DNA of 64,000 nucleotides, from contig NZ_BBNN01000035.1 of NCBI RefSeq assembly GCF_000829695.1, positions 75,964 to 139,963 on the forward strand, written 5' to 3'. Shown here one piece after another: positions 43,640 to 52,124 of this stretch. Position 1 is the first letter of the stretch; each line of letters starts with the position of its first letter. Below the pieces are notes generated by a model that had not been told where the DNA came from, searched no databases, and saw only the letters and a program-made list of their open reading frames with translations. The position numbers were made by a program, and so were the translations under genes. This DNA comes from Streptomyces sp. NBRC 110035. GTDB taxonomy: Bacteria > Actinomycetota > Actinomycetes > Streptomycetales > Streptomycetaceae.

Positions 43640-43668
43640 GGTCGGGTTTCTCCTTGGGATCGATCGGT

Positions 43669-45168
43669 TCAGTGGCGCTGCGAGGTGCTCTGCTGGGTGT
43701 CCTGCGAGGTGCCCTGCAGGGTTGCGGTGTCCGCGGCCGGTTGTGCGCGGCGCCTGCGGACGAGGAACGCGGCCACTGCGGCGAGCGCCGACAGGAGTCC
43801 GGCCGCGAGGGCGAGGGGGAGGAGGGGGAGGCCGCCGCCGTCGTCCTGCACCGTGCTCGCGACGGGCTCTGCGGACGGGCCGGTCGCGGCCTCGGGTGAG
43901 GCGGTCTCGGGTGAGGCGGTCTCGGGCGTCGGGGTGCTGCCGAGGTCGGGGAGGGCGGGGAGTCCGGCGTCGTCGGTGAGCGCGACGGCCAGGGAGACGG
44001 GGTCCATCGCGGTGCCCTCGGGATACATCCCGCCGAACGCCTCGGCGCCGTCGGCGGTGAGCTTCGCGGGTGCCTCGGTGAGCCGGGCCAGGCCGTCCTC
44101 CGCCTTGAGGTCCTTCGCCGCGAAGGTGACCAGAGGAGCGTTTCTCGCGCTGTGGTCCGGGCTCCTCACATCGGCGTACAGGGTGCCCCTGTCGTTCTCG
44201 ACGGTGACGCGTACGGCACTGAGCCGCAGGTCGAGGCCGTGCCCGCCGGTGAAGCGGACCGTGCCGTCGAAGGCGGCGGTCAGGTCGCCGTCCTCGAACG
44301 TGCCCTCGCCGCCCGGGAAGCGGTAGAGGGCACCGCCGTCGAGGGCGCCCGAGGAGAGGGTCCACCTGCCCTGGGCGATGTCGCCGGTGACGTACTCGCG
44401 GTAGGTGCGGCGCACGCCCCAGTCGACGGCGCCGTCGGTCAGCTCGGTCCTCTCCTCGGTGGCCGGCTTCTTCTTCGATGTCTCCTTCGGCGCGGGCGAC
44501 GTCGGCTCCGGCGTGTTCGGCGGCCGGCCGGCCGCCGCCTGCTGCACGTCCGCCGAGAGGCTGACCGGGTCCAGTGCGGTGCCGGCGGTGTAGTACCCGG
44601 CGAAGGACCGGGCGCCCTGGGCGGTGAGGGTGGCGGGCAGGTTGTCGAGGACGACGGAGGTGCCGCCGCCGCGCATGTCGATGCCGCCGAGGGAGAGGGA
44701 GGCGAAGGGCACCTGACGGGACGTCGTGACCGCCCCGGTGCCCCTCGCCCTGCTCACGACGTCCACGTGGAGCGTGCCCGAGGAGCCGGAGATGCTCACG
44801 GTGGGCGAGCTGATGGTGAGGTCGAGCTGGTGGCCGCCGGATTCCGTGCCGTGCCCGAGGAAGCGCACTCCGCCGGAGAAGGAGGCGCGGAAGGTGCCCT
44901 CGTCCCCGTCGTAGCCGCCGGCCGCCGAGTGGAAGCGGAATCCGCCGCCGCCGACGGTGGCCGCGCCGCCGGTGAGGGAGAAACTCCCCTTCGCGACGGG
45001 CCCGGTGACGTAGCTCTGGAAGGACGACTTGATGCCCCAGTCGAGCCGCCCGCCCTGGACGGTGCGGTTCTCGGCGTGCGCGGTGGCGGCCGGGAGGAGG
45101 GCCCCCAGGAGGGCCCCCAGGACGGCCGCGCACAGCACGGTCACCAGAGCGCGTGGGCGGGTGGGCAT
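43669..45168 (-). CDS. HtaA-domain haem-binding protein, membrane-anchored
   Basis: A 499-aa exported protein: signal peptide (LVTVLCAAVLGALLGALLPAATAHA), HtaA domain 1 (LDWGIKSSFQSYVTGPVAKG; about 40-205), Pro/Lys linker, HtaA domain 2 (VDWGVRRTYREYVTGDIAQG; about 245-405), Pro/Thr/Glu linker, one membrane helix (LPLLPLALAAGLLSALAAVAAFL) and a cytoplasmic RRRR tail. Unlike its neighbour it has no sortase motif. The two probably relay haem from wall to membrane. First gene of the minus-strand hta pair, divergent from hmuT. Confidence 0.9.
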   Translation of the reverse strand: MPTRPRALVTVLCAAVLGALLGALLPAATAHAENRTVQGGRLDWGIKSSFQSYVTGPVAKGSFSLTGGAATVGGGGFRFHSAAGGYDGDEGTFRASFSGGVRFLGHGTESGGHQLDLTISSPTVSISGSSGTLHVDVVSRARGTGAVTTSRQVPFASLSLGGIDMRGGGTSVVLDNLPATLTAQGARSFAGYYTAGTALDPVSLSADVQQAAAGRPPNTPEPTSPAPKETSKKKPATEERTELTDGAVDWGVRRTYREYVTGDIAQGRWTLSSGALDGGALYRFPGGEGTFEDGDLTAAFDGTVRFTGGHGLDLRLSAVRVTVENDRGTLYADVRSPDHSARNAPLVTFAAKDLKAEDGLARLTEAPAKLTADGAEAFGGMYPEGTAMDPVSLAVALTDDAGLPALPDLGSTPTPETASPETASPEAATGPSAEPVASTVQDDGGGLPLLPLALAAGLLSALAAVAAFLVRRRRAQPAADTATLQGTSQDTQQSTSQRH

Positions 45169-45201
45169 GGGGGATCCTCCGGGTGACGACCAGTAGAAAG
45201 T

Positions 45202-45219
45202 GAGGTAAGGCTAACCTAA
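45202..45219. promoter_or_regulatory. iron box between the hta pair and hmuTUV
   Basis: GAGGTAAGGCTAACCTAA matches the DmdR/DtxR consensus (minus strand TTAGGTTAGCCTTACCTC). It lies between divergent gene sets, 34 bp from the hta start and 48 bp from hmuT, so one site can control both. Confidence 0.88.
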
Positions 45220-45266
45220 GCTGCACCACAGGCACCATCCGCAGTGACGAGAGGAACGGACGAACC

Positions 45267-46346
45267 GTGCGACGCTTGCGCACCGAACTGGCGGGAGCAC
45301 TGCTGTCCGTGCTCGCCCTCACCCTCACCACGACCGCCTGCGGAGGACCCTCCGGAACGCAGGGCACCGAAGCGAGGGCGGAGGGCGCGGACGGCTCTTC
45401 GCGGGGCTCTCGGAACGCCTCCCCGGTCTCCGACCGCCTGGAACCCCTCGCCGGCACCCGGAGCCCCGAACTCCCGGTCACCGTCCGCTCCGCCGACGGC
45501 AGGAAGGTGACCGTCGAGCGGGCCGACCGGCTCGTGCCGCTCTCCGGCAGCCTCGGCGAGATCGTGTTCACCCTCGGCCTCGGGGACCGGGTCGTCGCCC
45601 GCGACGTCACCACCACCTTCGAGGAGGCCGCCGAACTTCCCGTCGTCACCAGGGGACATGACGTCTCCGCGGAGAGCGTGCTGTCCCTGCGCCCCGACCT
45701 GGTGATCGCCGAGGGCACGTCCGGACCGGCCGAGGCGATGGACCAGATCCGCGCCGCCGGCGTCCGGGTCCTGGTCGTCGACCCGGCGGCCGGCCTCGGC
45801 GACGTCGGCCCGCGTATCCGGTCCGTCGCCGACGCGTTGGGCGTACCGGACGCGGGCAGGGAACTGACCAGCCGCTCCGAGCAGCGGATCGACGCCGTCG
45901 GCGACGCGGTCCCGGACGAGGGCCCCCGGCCCCGGGTCGCCTTCCTCTACCTGCGCGGCTCCGCCTCCGTGTACCTCATCGGCGGCAGGGGCTCGGGCGC
46001 GACCTCACTGATCGAGGCCGCCGGTGCGGTCGACGCCGGTGCCGACTCCGGGCTGGAGAAGGACTTCACCGCGATCACCAGTGAGGCACTGGTGAAGGCG
46101 GCACCCGACGCGATTCTCGTCATGGCCGAGGGACTCGAGTCCGTCGGCGGTGTGGACGGACTGGTCGAGATCCCCGGTGTGGCACAGACCCCGGCCGGGA
46201 TGGACAGGCGGATCATCTCCGTCGAGGACGGTGTGCTCCTCAACTACGGTCCCCGTACGGACCAGGTGCTCACGTCGGTCGTCGAGCAACTCTACGACAC
46301 GGACACGGACACGGACACGGGCGCGGACACGGACGGTGCCGCGTGA
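45267..46346 (+). CDS. hmuT: haem-binding lipoprotein HmuT
   Basis: A 359-aa haemin ABC importer binding protein. Lipoprotein signal with cysteine in TTTACGG; class III periplasmic-binding fold (ERADRLVPLSGSLGEIVFTLGLGDRVVARDVTTTF; SVLSLRPDLVIAEGTSGP), as in HmuT/HutB. A short DTDTDTDTGADTD tail encoded by a GGACAC repeat ends the protein. GTG with GAGGAACGG upstream. Its stop overlaps hmuU (GTGA). It receives haem from the HtaA proteins and delivers it to HmuU. Confidence 0.88.
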   Translation: MRRLRTELAGALLSVLALTLTTTACGGPSGTQGTEARAEGADGSSRGSRNASPVSDRLEPLAGTRSPELPVTVRSADGRKVTVERADRLVPLSGSLGEIVFTLGLGDRVVARDVTTTFEEAAELPVVTRGHDVSAESVLSLRPDLVIAEGTSGPAEAMDQIRAAGVRVLVVDPAAGLGDVGPRIRSVADALGVPDAGRELTSRSEQRIDAVGDAVPDEGPRPRVAFLYLRGSASVYLIGGRGSGATSLIEAAGAVDAGADSGLEKDFTAITSEALVKAAPDAILVMAEGLESVGGVDGLVEIPGVAQTPAGMDRRIISVEDGVLLNYGPRTDQVLTSVVEQLYDTDTDTDTGADTDGAA

Positions 46347-47482
46347 CGCTCCTGGAGAAGCCCGCACGCCCGGAACCGGAACGGCGGCCGGAACCGGAGC
46401 CGGCTCCCCCACCCCCGTCCACCGCCGCCCCCTCCCCCGTGAAGCCCCGGCGACGGCGCACCACCGCCTGCCTGCTGACCGCCGGGCTCGTCGCCGGCCT
46501 GCTGGTCCTGGTGCCCGTGGCCGCCGCGACCGGCGCCTACCACGTGCCCGTCGGTGACGTCCTCACCTCGATCCAGCGCCGGCTCGGGCTCGGTGGCGCG
46601 GAGTTGGACCGGGTCGCCGAGTCGGTGCTGTGGAACGTGCGGTTCCCGCGGATCGTGCTCGCGCTGCTCGTCGGCGCCTCGCTGGGCTGCGCGGGCGCCC
46701 TGATGCAAGGTGTGTTCGGCAACCCGCTCGCCGAACCGGGCGTCATCGGCGTCTCCTCCGGCGCTGCGGTGGGCGCGGTCGGGGCGATCGCGCTCGGGCT
46801 CGATTTCGCCGGCAACTGGACGGTGTCGGTCCTGGCGTTCGCCGCCGGTCTCGTCACCGTGCTGCTCGTGTACGTGATGTCCCGCTCGGGCGGACGTACC
46901 GAGGTGGTGACACTGATCCTCACCGGTATCGCGGTGAACGCCTTCGCGGGCGCGCTGATCGGGCTGTTCCTCTTCTTCGCCGACACCGCCGCCGTCAACC
47001 AGATCACCTTCTGGCAGCTGGGTTCGCTGTCCCAGGCGACCTGGCCGAAGGTCCTCGCCGTCCTGCCGTGCGCGGTCCTGGGTCTGGCCGTGGCTCCGTC
47101 GTACGCGCGCCGGCTGGACCTGCTGGCGCTCGGCGAACGGCCCGCCCGGCACCTGGGCGTGGACGTGGAGCGGCTGCGGATCGTCCTCGTGCTGATCATC
47201 GCGCTGCTGACCGCGGCGGCCGTGAGCGTCTCCGGGGTCGTCGGGTTCGTGGGTCTGGTCGTCCCGCACCTGCTGCGGATGGCGGCCGGTCCCGGGCACC
47301 GGTTCCTGCTGCCGGGCAGCGCGCTGCTCGGTGCGCTGGTCCTGCTCGCCGCCGACCTGACGGCCCGTACGATCGCCGAGCCCGCCGAACTTCCCCTCGG
47401 TGTCCTCACGGCGCTGATCGGCAGCCCGTTCTTCTTCTGGCTGCTGCGCCGTACCCGCCGCAAGCAAGGAGGCTGGGCGTGA
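46343..47482 (+). CDS. hmuU: haem ABC transporter permease HmuU
   Basis: A 379-aa FecCD-family permease with about ten membrane helices: RFPRIVLALLVGASLGCAGALMQG, NPLAEPGVIGVSSGAAVGA, FWQLGSLSQATWPKV, GERPARHLGVDVERLR, and SGVVGFVGLVVPHLLRM. A 40-residue Pro-rich cytoplasmic leader is added. Translationally coupled to hmuT and hmuV by GTGA overlaps on both sides. Confidence 0.92.
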   Translation: MTLLEKPARPEPERRPEPEPAPPPPSTAAPSPVKPRRRRTTACLLTAGLVAGLLVLVPVAAATGAYHVPVGDVLTSIQRRLGLGGAELDRVAESVLWNVRFPRIVLALLVGASLGCAGALMQGVFGNPLAEPGVIGVSSGAAVGAVGAIALGLDFAGNWTVSVLAFAAGLVTVLLVYVMSRSGGRTEVVTLILTGIAVNAFAGALIGLFLFFADTAAVNQITFWQLGSLSQATWPKVLAVLPCAVLGLAVAPSYARRLDLLALGERPARHLGVDVERLRIVLVLIIALLTAAAVSVSGVVGFVGLVVPHLLRMAAGPGHRFLLPGSALLGALVLLAADLTARTIAEPAELPLGVLTALIGSPFFFWLLRRTRRKQGGWA

Positions 47483-48315
47483 TCCGCCTGCGTCACCGTC
47501 CCGTCCCACCGCCCGCCCCCGAGCCCGGTGACGTCCTCGCCGAGACGGCGGGGCTGTCCGTCAGGCTCGGCGCCCGTGAGGTGCTCACGGAGGTGGACGT
47601 CACCGTCCGGGCCGGGGAACTGCTGGCCCTGGCCGGGCCCAACGGGGCGGGCAAGTCGACGCTGTTGAGCGTCCTCGCCGCCGATCTTCCGCCCACCGCA
47701 GGGGCGGTACGGATCCACGGGCGCCCGGCTTCGGCCTGGTCCGCGCCTGAACTCGCTCTGCGCCGTGCGGTGTTGCCTCAGTCGGCATCGCTGTCGTTTC
47801 CCTTCACGGTGGAGGACGTGGTCCGGATGGGCCGGGCGCCCTGGGCCTCGGCCGCCTCGGCCTCCTCGGCCCGCCCCGACGACGACGCGGCCGTGGCCGA
47901 GGCGATGGCCGCGACCGAGGTGACCGGCTTCGCCGCGCGCCCGTTCTCCGCGCTCAGCGGCGGCGAGCGGGCCCGGGCCGCCCTCGCCCGGGTGCTCGCC
48001 CAGCGCGCTCCCCTGCTGCTGCTCGACGAGCCGACCGCCGCGCTCGACCTCCGGCACCAGGAGCTGGTGCTGCGGCTGTGCCGTGCACGGGCGCTCGCCG
48101 GGGACGCGGTGGTGGTCGTCCTGCACGATCTGGGGCTCGCCGCCGCCTACGCGCACCGGGTCGCCGTCCTGCGCGCCGGCGAGGTGGCGGCCGACGGGCC
48201 GCCGGAGGCGGTCTTCTCCGGGGAACTGCTGTCCGAGGTGTACGGCCAGCCGGTCGAGGTGCTCCCGCATCCCCGGACGGGCGCGGTCCTGGTCCTCCCG
48301 ACCAGGGACGGCTGA
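47479..48315 (+). CDS. hmuV: haem ABC transporter ATP-binding protein HmuV
   Basis: A 278-aa ABC ATPase. Walker A LAGPNGAGKSTLLSVL, Q-loop VLPQSASLSFPFTVEDVV (the HmuV form), signature ALSGGERARAALAR, Walker B LLLLDEPTAALD, switch His VVVLHDLGLAAAYA. GTG start with AAGGAGG inside the hmuU end. Powers haem import by HmuU. Confidence 0.92.
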   Translation: MIRLRHRPVPPPAPEPGDVLAETAGLSVRLGAREVLTEVDVTVRAGELLALAGPNGAGKSTLLSVLAADLPPTAGAVRIHGRPASAWSAPELALRRAVLPQSASLSFPFTVEDVVRMGRAPWASAASASSARPDDDAAVAEAMAATEVTGFAARPFSALSGGERARAALARVLAQRAPLLLLDEPTAALDLRHQELVLRLCRARALAGDAVVVVLHDLGLAAAYAHRVAVLRAGEVAADGPPEAVFSGELLSEVYGQPVEVLPHPRTGAVLVLPTRDG

Positions 48316-48478
48316 CACCGGCCGTCATGCACCCCTCCGTCCCCTCGCCCTCCAGCCCTCTCACCTGGGCGGGTTCCGCGCCGGGTCACGGTGTGGCCGC
48401 TGTACCCGGTCCCGGCGTTCGCGCCGCACCCCGCCCCGGTAGGGTTCGGCTCGGGGAAGGGGAAGGTGAAGGATCCGG

Positions 48479-49516
48479 ATGAGCAGGTGTCTCGGCCTTC
48501 GAAGGCTCCGCGGGTTCCACGGGCCCCACGGGTTCGACCGGAGCGTGCTGATCGCGGCCGCCTCGGTGGCCGCTCTGTCGCTGACGGCAAGCGGCTGCGT
48601 GGTGGTGCACGGTGAGCGGGAGGTGCTTCCGGCCACCACCCGCGCCGAGGCGGCCACGGCACTCCAGGAGTTCACGGCCGCCTACAACAAGGCCGACAAG
48701 GCGTACGACAGTTCCCTGGACGCCGACCACACCACCGGCGCGCTGGCCGACATCGACACGGCGCGGCTGACGGCCGGGAAGGCCGACAGCCCGGACGGCA
48801 ATCCCCGGCACGCGCCGCTGAAGCTGACCGACGCGAAGTTCACCATCCCCAAGAAGGCCGGCTGGCCCCGCTGGTTCCTCGCGGACGCGGCCGGCAACAA
48901 GGGCGGCGACTCCCGCTGGCTGCTGGTGTTCACGCGCAGCGGGCTGGACGAGACCTGGCAGGCGGCGTACCTGACGCTGGTCGCCCCGGACGAGATACCC
49001 GGGTTCGCGGTGGACGAGGACGGCTGGGCCGAGGCGGTGCCCGCGAACGCGACCGACGTGGCCGTACCGCCCGGCGAGTTGAGCGCGGCGTACGCGAGCT
49101 ATCTGAAGGACGGCGAGGACGGTGGCAGCGCCGCCTTCGCCGAGGGGCCGCACACCAGCGCGTGGCGGGCGCTGCGGACGAAGCAGTCGGCCCGGCCGGG
49201 GCTGGCCACGCAGTACATCGACGAGCCGATGGCGAACGGCGACTACGCGCCGCTGGCGCTGCGTACCGAGGACGGCGGGGCGCTGGTCTTCTTCACCACG
49301 CGCCACTTCGAGAGGCAGACGGCCGCCGCCGGGACGTCCGTGCCGACGCCGAACAAGGACGTACTGGCGCTGACCACCGGCGAGATACGGCGGACCCTGA
49401 CGATGGAGTTCGTGTCCAACGAGGTGGCTCTGGCCCCGGGCGACGTCGGCGGTGGCGACGGCGAGGTGGAGATCCTGGGGCGGATCCAGGGACTGACGTC
49501 GGCGAAGGGCGAGTAG
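48479..49516 (+). CDS. lipoprotein, unrecognised function
   Basis: A 345-aa secreted lipoprotein: hydrophobic segment VLIAAASVAALSLTASGC with the lipobox cysteine at about residue 40, an unusually long basic n-region, then a soluble domain (EVLPATTRAEAATALQEF; WPRWFLADA; WLLVFTRSG). This type occurs repeatedly in Streptomyces as a hypothetical lipoprotein. ATG with GAAGG. 163 nt after hmuV on the same strand, but no iron box of its own is visible; a role in haem uptake is possible, not shown. Confidence 0.72.
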   Translation: MSRCLGLRRLRGFHGPHGFDRSVLIAAASVAALSLTASGCVVVHGEREVLPATTRAEAATALQEFTAAYNKADKAYDSSLDADHTTGALADIDTARLTAGKADSPDGNPRHAPLKLTDAKFTIPKKAGWPRWFLADAAGNKGGDSRWLLVFTRSGLDETWQAAYLTLVAPDEIPGFAVDEDGWAEAVPANATDVAVPPGELSAAYASYLKDGEDGGSAAFAEGPHTSAWRALRTKQSARPGLATQYIDEPMANGDYAPLALRTEDGGALVFFTTRHFERQTAAAGTSVPTPNKDVLALTTGEIRRTLTMEFVSNEVALAPGDVGGGDGEVEILGRIQGLTSAKGE

Positions 49517-49583
49517 CGCGTCCGCCGCCGTCGCCGCCCTGCGGCGCGACCGGACCGCGGGGGGGCCGGGGTGTCGCGGCGGG

Positions 49584-50321
49584 TCAGCGGCGCGAGGGCC
49601 AGGCCGAGGCGGCCGCCTGGTCGGGGTGCTCGCCGACGTGGCGGGCGCAGGCGTCGGTGAGGTATTCCAGCAGGCTCAACGGGTCGGGCAGCGGATGCTC
49701 GGGGCCGCGGAGCCAGTGCACCGACCGGCTGTCGTCGCCGGGCAGCCGCGCGGGCGGCACCAGGACGTACGAACCGCGGCAGTGCCAGCGCAGGCCCGGA
49801 TGCTCGTCCATCGTCTCGGGGTGGCAGTCCAGCTCGCACGGCCACCACTCGTCCTCGTCCTCGGGGGTGCCCCGGGTAAGAGTGAAGAACAGCATGCGGC
49901 CGTCGTCGCTCTGCGCGACGGGACCGACCTCGACCCCCGCCTCCAGCAGGCGCTCCCACGCCTCGTGACCGGCTTCGAGGGGCACGTCGAGTACGTCGTG
50001 CACCATGCCGGTCGCGGTGATGAAGTTGGCCTGCGGCTGGTGGCGGGCCCAGCGCTCGATCTGGGAACGGTCGGTGGTGGACTGCGACTGCCAGGCGAAC
50101 GAGACGGGGTGCCGGGCGGGAGTGGGACAGCCGACGCGGTCGCAGGAACAGCCGTATCCGGCCGGGTGGGCGGCGGGCGCGAGCGGGAGTCCCGCACCGG
50201 CGGCGGCCAGCAGCAGGGCCTCGCGGCCGCCTTCGTCGACGGCCGGTTCCGGGCGGCGCCCGCGCAGCCACCGGGAGAGTTTGCCCTGCCTGCCGGCCCT
50301 GCCGCCGAACTCCGCGCTCAT
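49584..50321 (-). CDS. bifunctional DNA primase/polymerase-like (PrimPol) N-terminal protein
   Basis: A 245-aa protein with the layout of the actinobacterial primase/polymerase N-terminal family: LPLAPAAHPAGYGCSCDRVGCPTPARHPVSFAW (cysteines and KHP-like pattern), IERWARHQPQANFITATG, and the downstream GSYVLVPPARLPG. In true PrimPols the acidic catalytic residues lie between these; here only some are obvious, so a binding or regulatory role is as likely. No helicase or phage gene beside it. Confidence 0.7.
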   Translation of the reverse strand: MSAEFGGRAGRQGKLSRWLRGRRPEPAVDEGGREALLLAAAGAGLPLAPAAHPAGYGCSCDRVGCPTPARHPVSFAWQSQSTTDRSQIERWARHQPQANFITATGMVHDVLDVPLEAGHEAWERLLEAGVEVGPVAQSDDGRMLFFTLTRGTPEDEDEWWPCELDCHPETMDEHPGLRWHCRGSYVLVPPARLPGDDSRSVHWLRGPEHPLPDPLSLLEYLTDACARHVGEHPDQAAASAWPSRR

Positions 50322-50504
50322 CTAGCTCCTCGCCTCGCCGTCGTGCTCCACAGCATGCCCCATGGTCTCACCATCCTGCGCCTCCGGGGGCCGGAGCCCG
50401 CAATCGGCGCAGCCGGGACAAGCGGGGCCCGGACGTGACGAGGGGTGCCCCACGGGGCGAAAGGTATGCCCGCAGGTGCACTCGCCCTTCGGCGCCGGGC
50501 CCGG

Positions 50505-51161
50505 TCAGCGGGGTGCGATGCCGCCCAGGGCGTAGTCGACGAGGGTGTCGGTGTACTCGTAGGAGATCGGCCCGGTGTACTGCAGCCAGCGCTGGGCGAG
50601 TGGTGAGACGAACAGTTCCAGGGCGATGCGCGGGTCGATCCCGGGGCGGACGTCGCCCGCCTCCTGCGCGGAGCGCAGCCGGTCGACGTAGAGCTGGAGC
50701 GAGGGTTCCAGCAGCTTGGCGACGAGCCTCCGGCCGAGCTCCTCGTTGACGACGCCCTCGGCTGCCAGGGCGCGGGAGGGCGCCTCGAACGCCGGGTTGC
50801 GCAGCTCGTCGACCGTGGCGCGCAGGACGGACTTGAGGTCGGCGGCGAGGTCCCCGGTGTCGGGGATGCCCTGGCCCTGCGGCCCTCCTTGCCCGTCCTC
50901 GACGGTCCCGCGCTCCTCCGCGGCGGTGCGGGCGGTCTGCTCGCCGAGGTCGAGGAAGGCCTCCAGCAGGACGTCCGCCTTCGACGGCCACCACCGGTAG
51001 ATCGTCTGCTTGCCGACGCCGGCCCGGGCGGCGATGCCCTCGATCGTGGTCTTCGGGTAGCCGACCTCCACGACCAGGGCGATGGCCGCGTCGTAGATGG
51101 AGCGGCGGGAGCGCTCGCTGCGGCGGGTGGAGTCGGGGGACGAGGAGCTGTTCGAGGCCAT
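50505..51161 (-). CDS. TetR/AcrR-family regulator
   Basis: A 218-aa TetR regulator. HTH in residues 15-60 (IYDAAIALVVEVGYPKTTIE, GIAARAGVGKQTIYRWWPSK), followed by a helical ligand domain of the TetR_C_11 type. ATG at MASNSSSS. Two palindromes sharing GACGATACGT lie between it and the divergent DUF6243 gene. It probably represses itself and that gene; ligand unknown. Confidence 0.88.
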   Translation of the reverse strand: MASNSSSSPDSTRRSERSRRSIYDAAIALVVEVGYPKTTIEGIAARAGVGKQTIYRWWPSKADVLLEAFLDLGEQTARTAAEERGTVEDGQGGPQGQGIPDTGDLAADLKSVLRATVDELRNPAFEAPSRALAAEGVVNEELGRRLVAKLLEPSLQLYVDRLRSAQEAGDVRPGIDPRIALELFVSPLAQRWLQYTGPISYEYTDTLVDYALGGIAPR

Positions 51162-51184
51162 GTCTCGAATGTACCAAGTTGACA

Positions 51185-51236
51185 AGACGATACGTCTCGC
51201 CTGAGAGTGGGGGCAAGCGAGACGATACGTATCGTC
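51185..51236. promoter_or_regulatory. twin palindromes, TetR operator candidates
   Basis: AGAC-GATAC-GTCT (51185-51197) and GACGATACGTATCGTC (51221-51236, a perfect 16-bp palindrome) share the core GACGATACGT and lie 36 bp apart between the TetR gene and the DUF6243 gene. Confidence 0.8.
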
Positions 51237-51261
51237 ACATGTTCGAAGAAGGGAGATCACC

Positions 51262-51489
51262 ATGTCCCGAGGCGGATCCGGAAACATGCTGGGCGTCGGC
51301 GGCACCCGGCAGCACCTCGGCCGCGAGGCCCTGCGCGGCGGCGGCCGCGGCGGACGCATCGGCGGCGGGCTCGACGCCCGGGCCCGGAAGCGCGAACTGC
51401 TGCGCAGGCTCCAGGAGCGACGGGAGCAGGAACAGCAGCAGGAACAGCACCGGGAAGGAGGTGACGGAGAGCCCGGGAACCGGTCCTGA
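51262..51489 (+). CDS. DUF6243-family small basic protein
   Basis: A 75-aa protein, MSRGGSGNMLGVGGTRQHLG with GGGRGGRIGGGLD, then a Glu/Gln/Arg-rich helical tail (RRLQERREQEQQQEQ). The Gly/Arg N-terminal part is the mark of the Streptomyces DUF6243 family, whose role is unknown. ATG with GAAGGGAG. Divergent from the TetR gene and directly after its twin palindromes, so it is likely the main target of that repressor. Confidence 0.78.
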   Translation: MSRGGSGNMLGVGGTRQHLGREALRGGGRGGRIGGGLDARARKRELLRRLQERREQEQQQEQHREGGDGEPGNRS

Positions 51490-51499
51490 ACCGGGCCCG

Positions 51500-52078
51500 G
51501 CGCCCTGCGCCGGAGATCCGTCGGCACAAGCGGGCGAGGGAGTCGAGGATCCCTTCGGCGGTCTCGGGCCGGACGAACGGCTCGGGACCTTCGCTCCGGT
51601 CCTTGACCCAGCGGCGGATGCCGGCTTCGAGGGTCTGTGCGTTTTCGTGGGCGCCGCGGCGGATCATCCGGTCGGCCGGGAAGCCGAACCACCGCTCGGC
51701 CTGGTTGGTCCAGGAGGAGCCGGCCGGACGTGACCACGACCGCTTTCCGTCCGATCAACGCCGATGGCGGGCGGCCGGCCCGGCCGGGGCTCGCCAACGA
51801 GGCCGTCCGGCGGTCGGCGAGGAACCGTCGCCGCCACTTGCGGACGGTGTCGGCGGCCACCCGCAGATCCCGGGCGACCGCCACGACCGGCGGCACCTCC
51901 GTACCCGCGCACGCGGGCACGATCCGCGCGCGCAGGGCCAGTGCCTGGGCCGATGTCGCCCGACGCGTCCACCGCTCCGACACCGCCCGCCCACCGGCGG
52001 ACAACAGCAGCGGTTCCGGTTTCGGGCCCTGACGAGGAACTGACGCACCAGCAGGAGACGTCACGTCGCACCCATGGA
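51500..52078 (-). mobile_element. IS630-family transposase remnant
   Basis: Minus-strand debris of an IS630-type transposase. The N-terminal HTH part is clear (GRAVSERWTRRATSAQALAL, AADTVRKWRRRFLADR), then the frame breaks (GEPRPGRPPAIGVDR continues in another frame), and the C-terminal end follows (NQAERWFGFPADRMIRRGAH, ETAEGILDSLARLCRRISGAG). The central DDE core is deleted. No intact terminal repeats seen. Confidence 0.8.
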
Positions 52079-52124
52079 TCAACCACTGGCACAGGAAACC
52101 GTCTGGAAGACCGCTGAAGATCTT

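Noticed and set aside
41798..44326. Plus-strand frame of about 840 codons with GVRGLG repeats
   Set aside because: Reverse reading of the TDPEP repeat and the HtaA genes; no start signal and no similarity. Its first few codons do reveal the decayed hydrolase frame at 41.7 kb.
49584..50321. PrimPol-like protein considered as a phage or plasmid replication module
   Set aside because: No helicase, integrase, Rep or attachment site next to it; neighbours are ordinary chromosomal genes.
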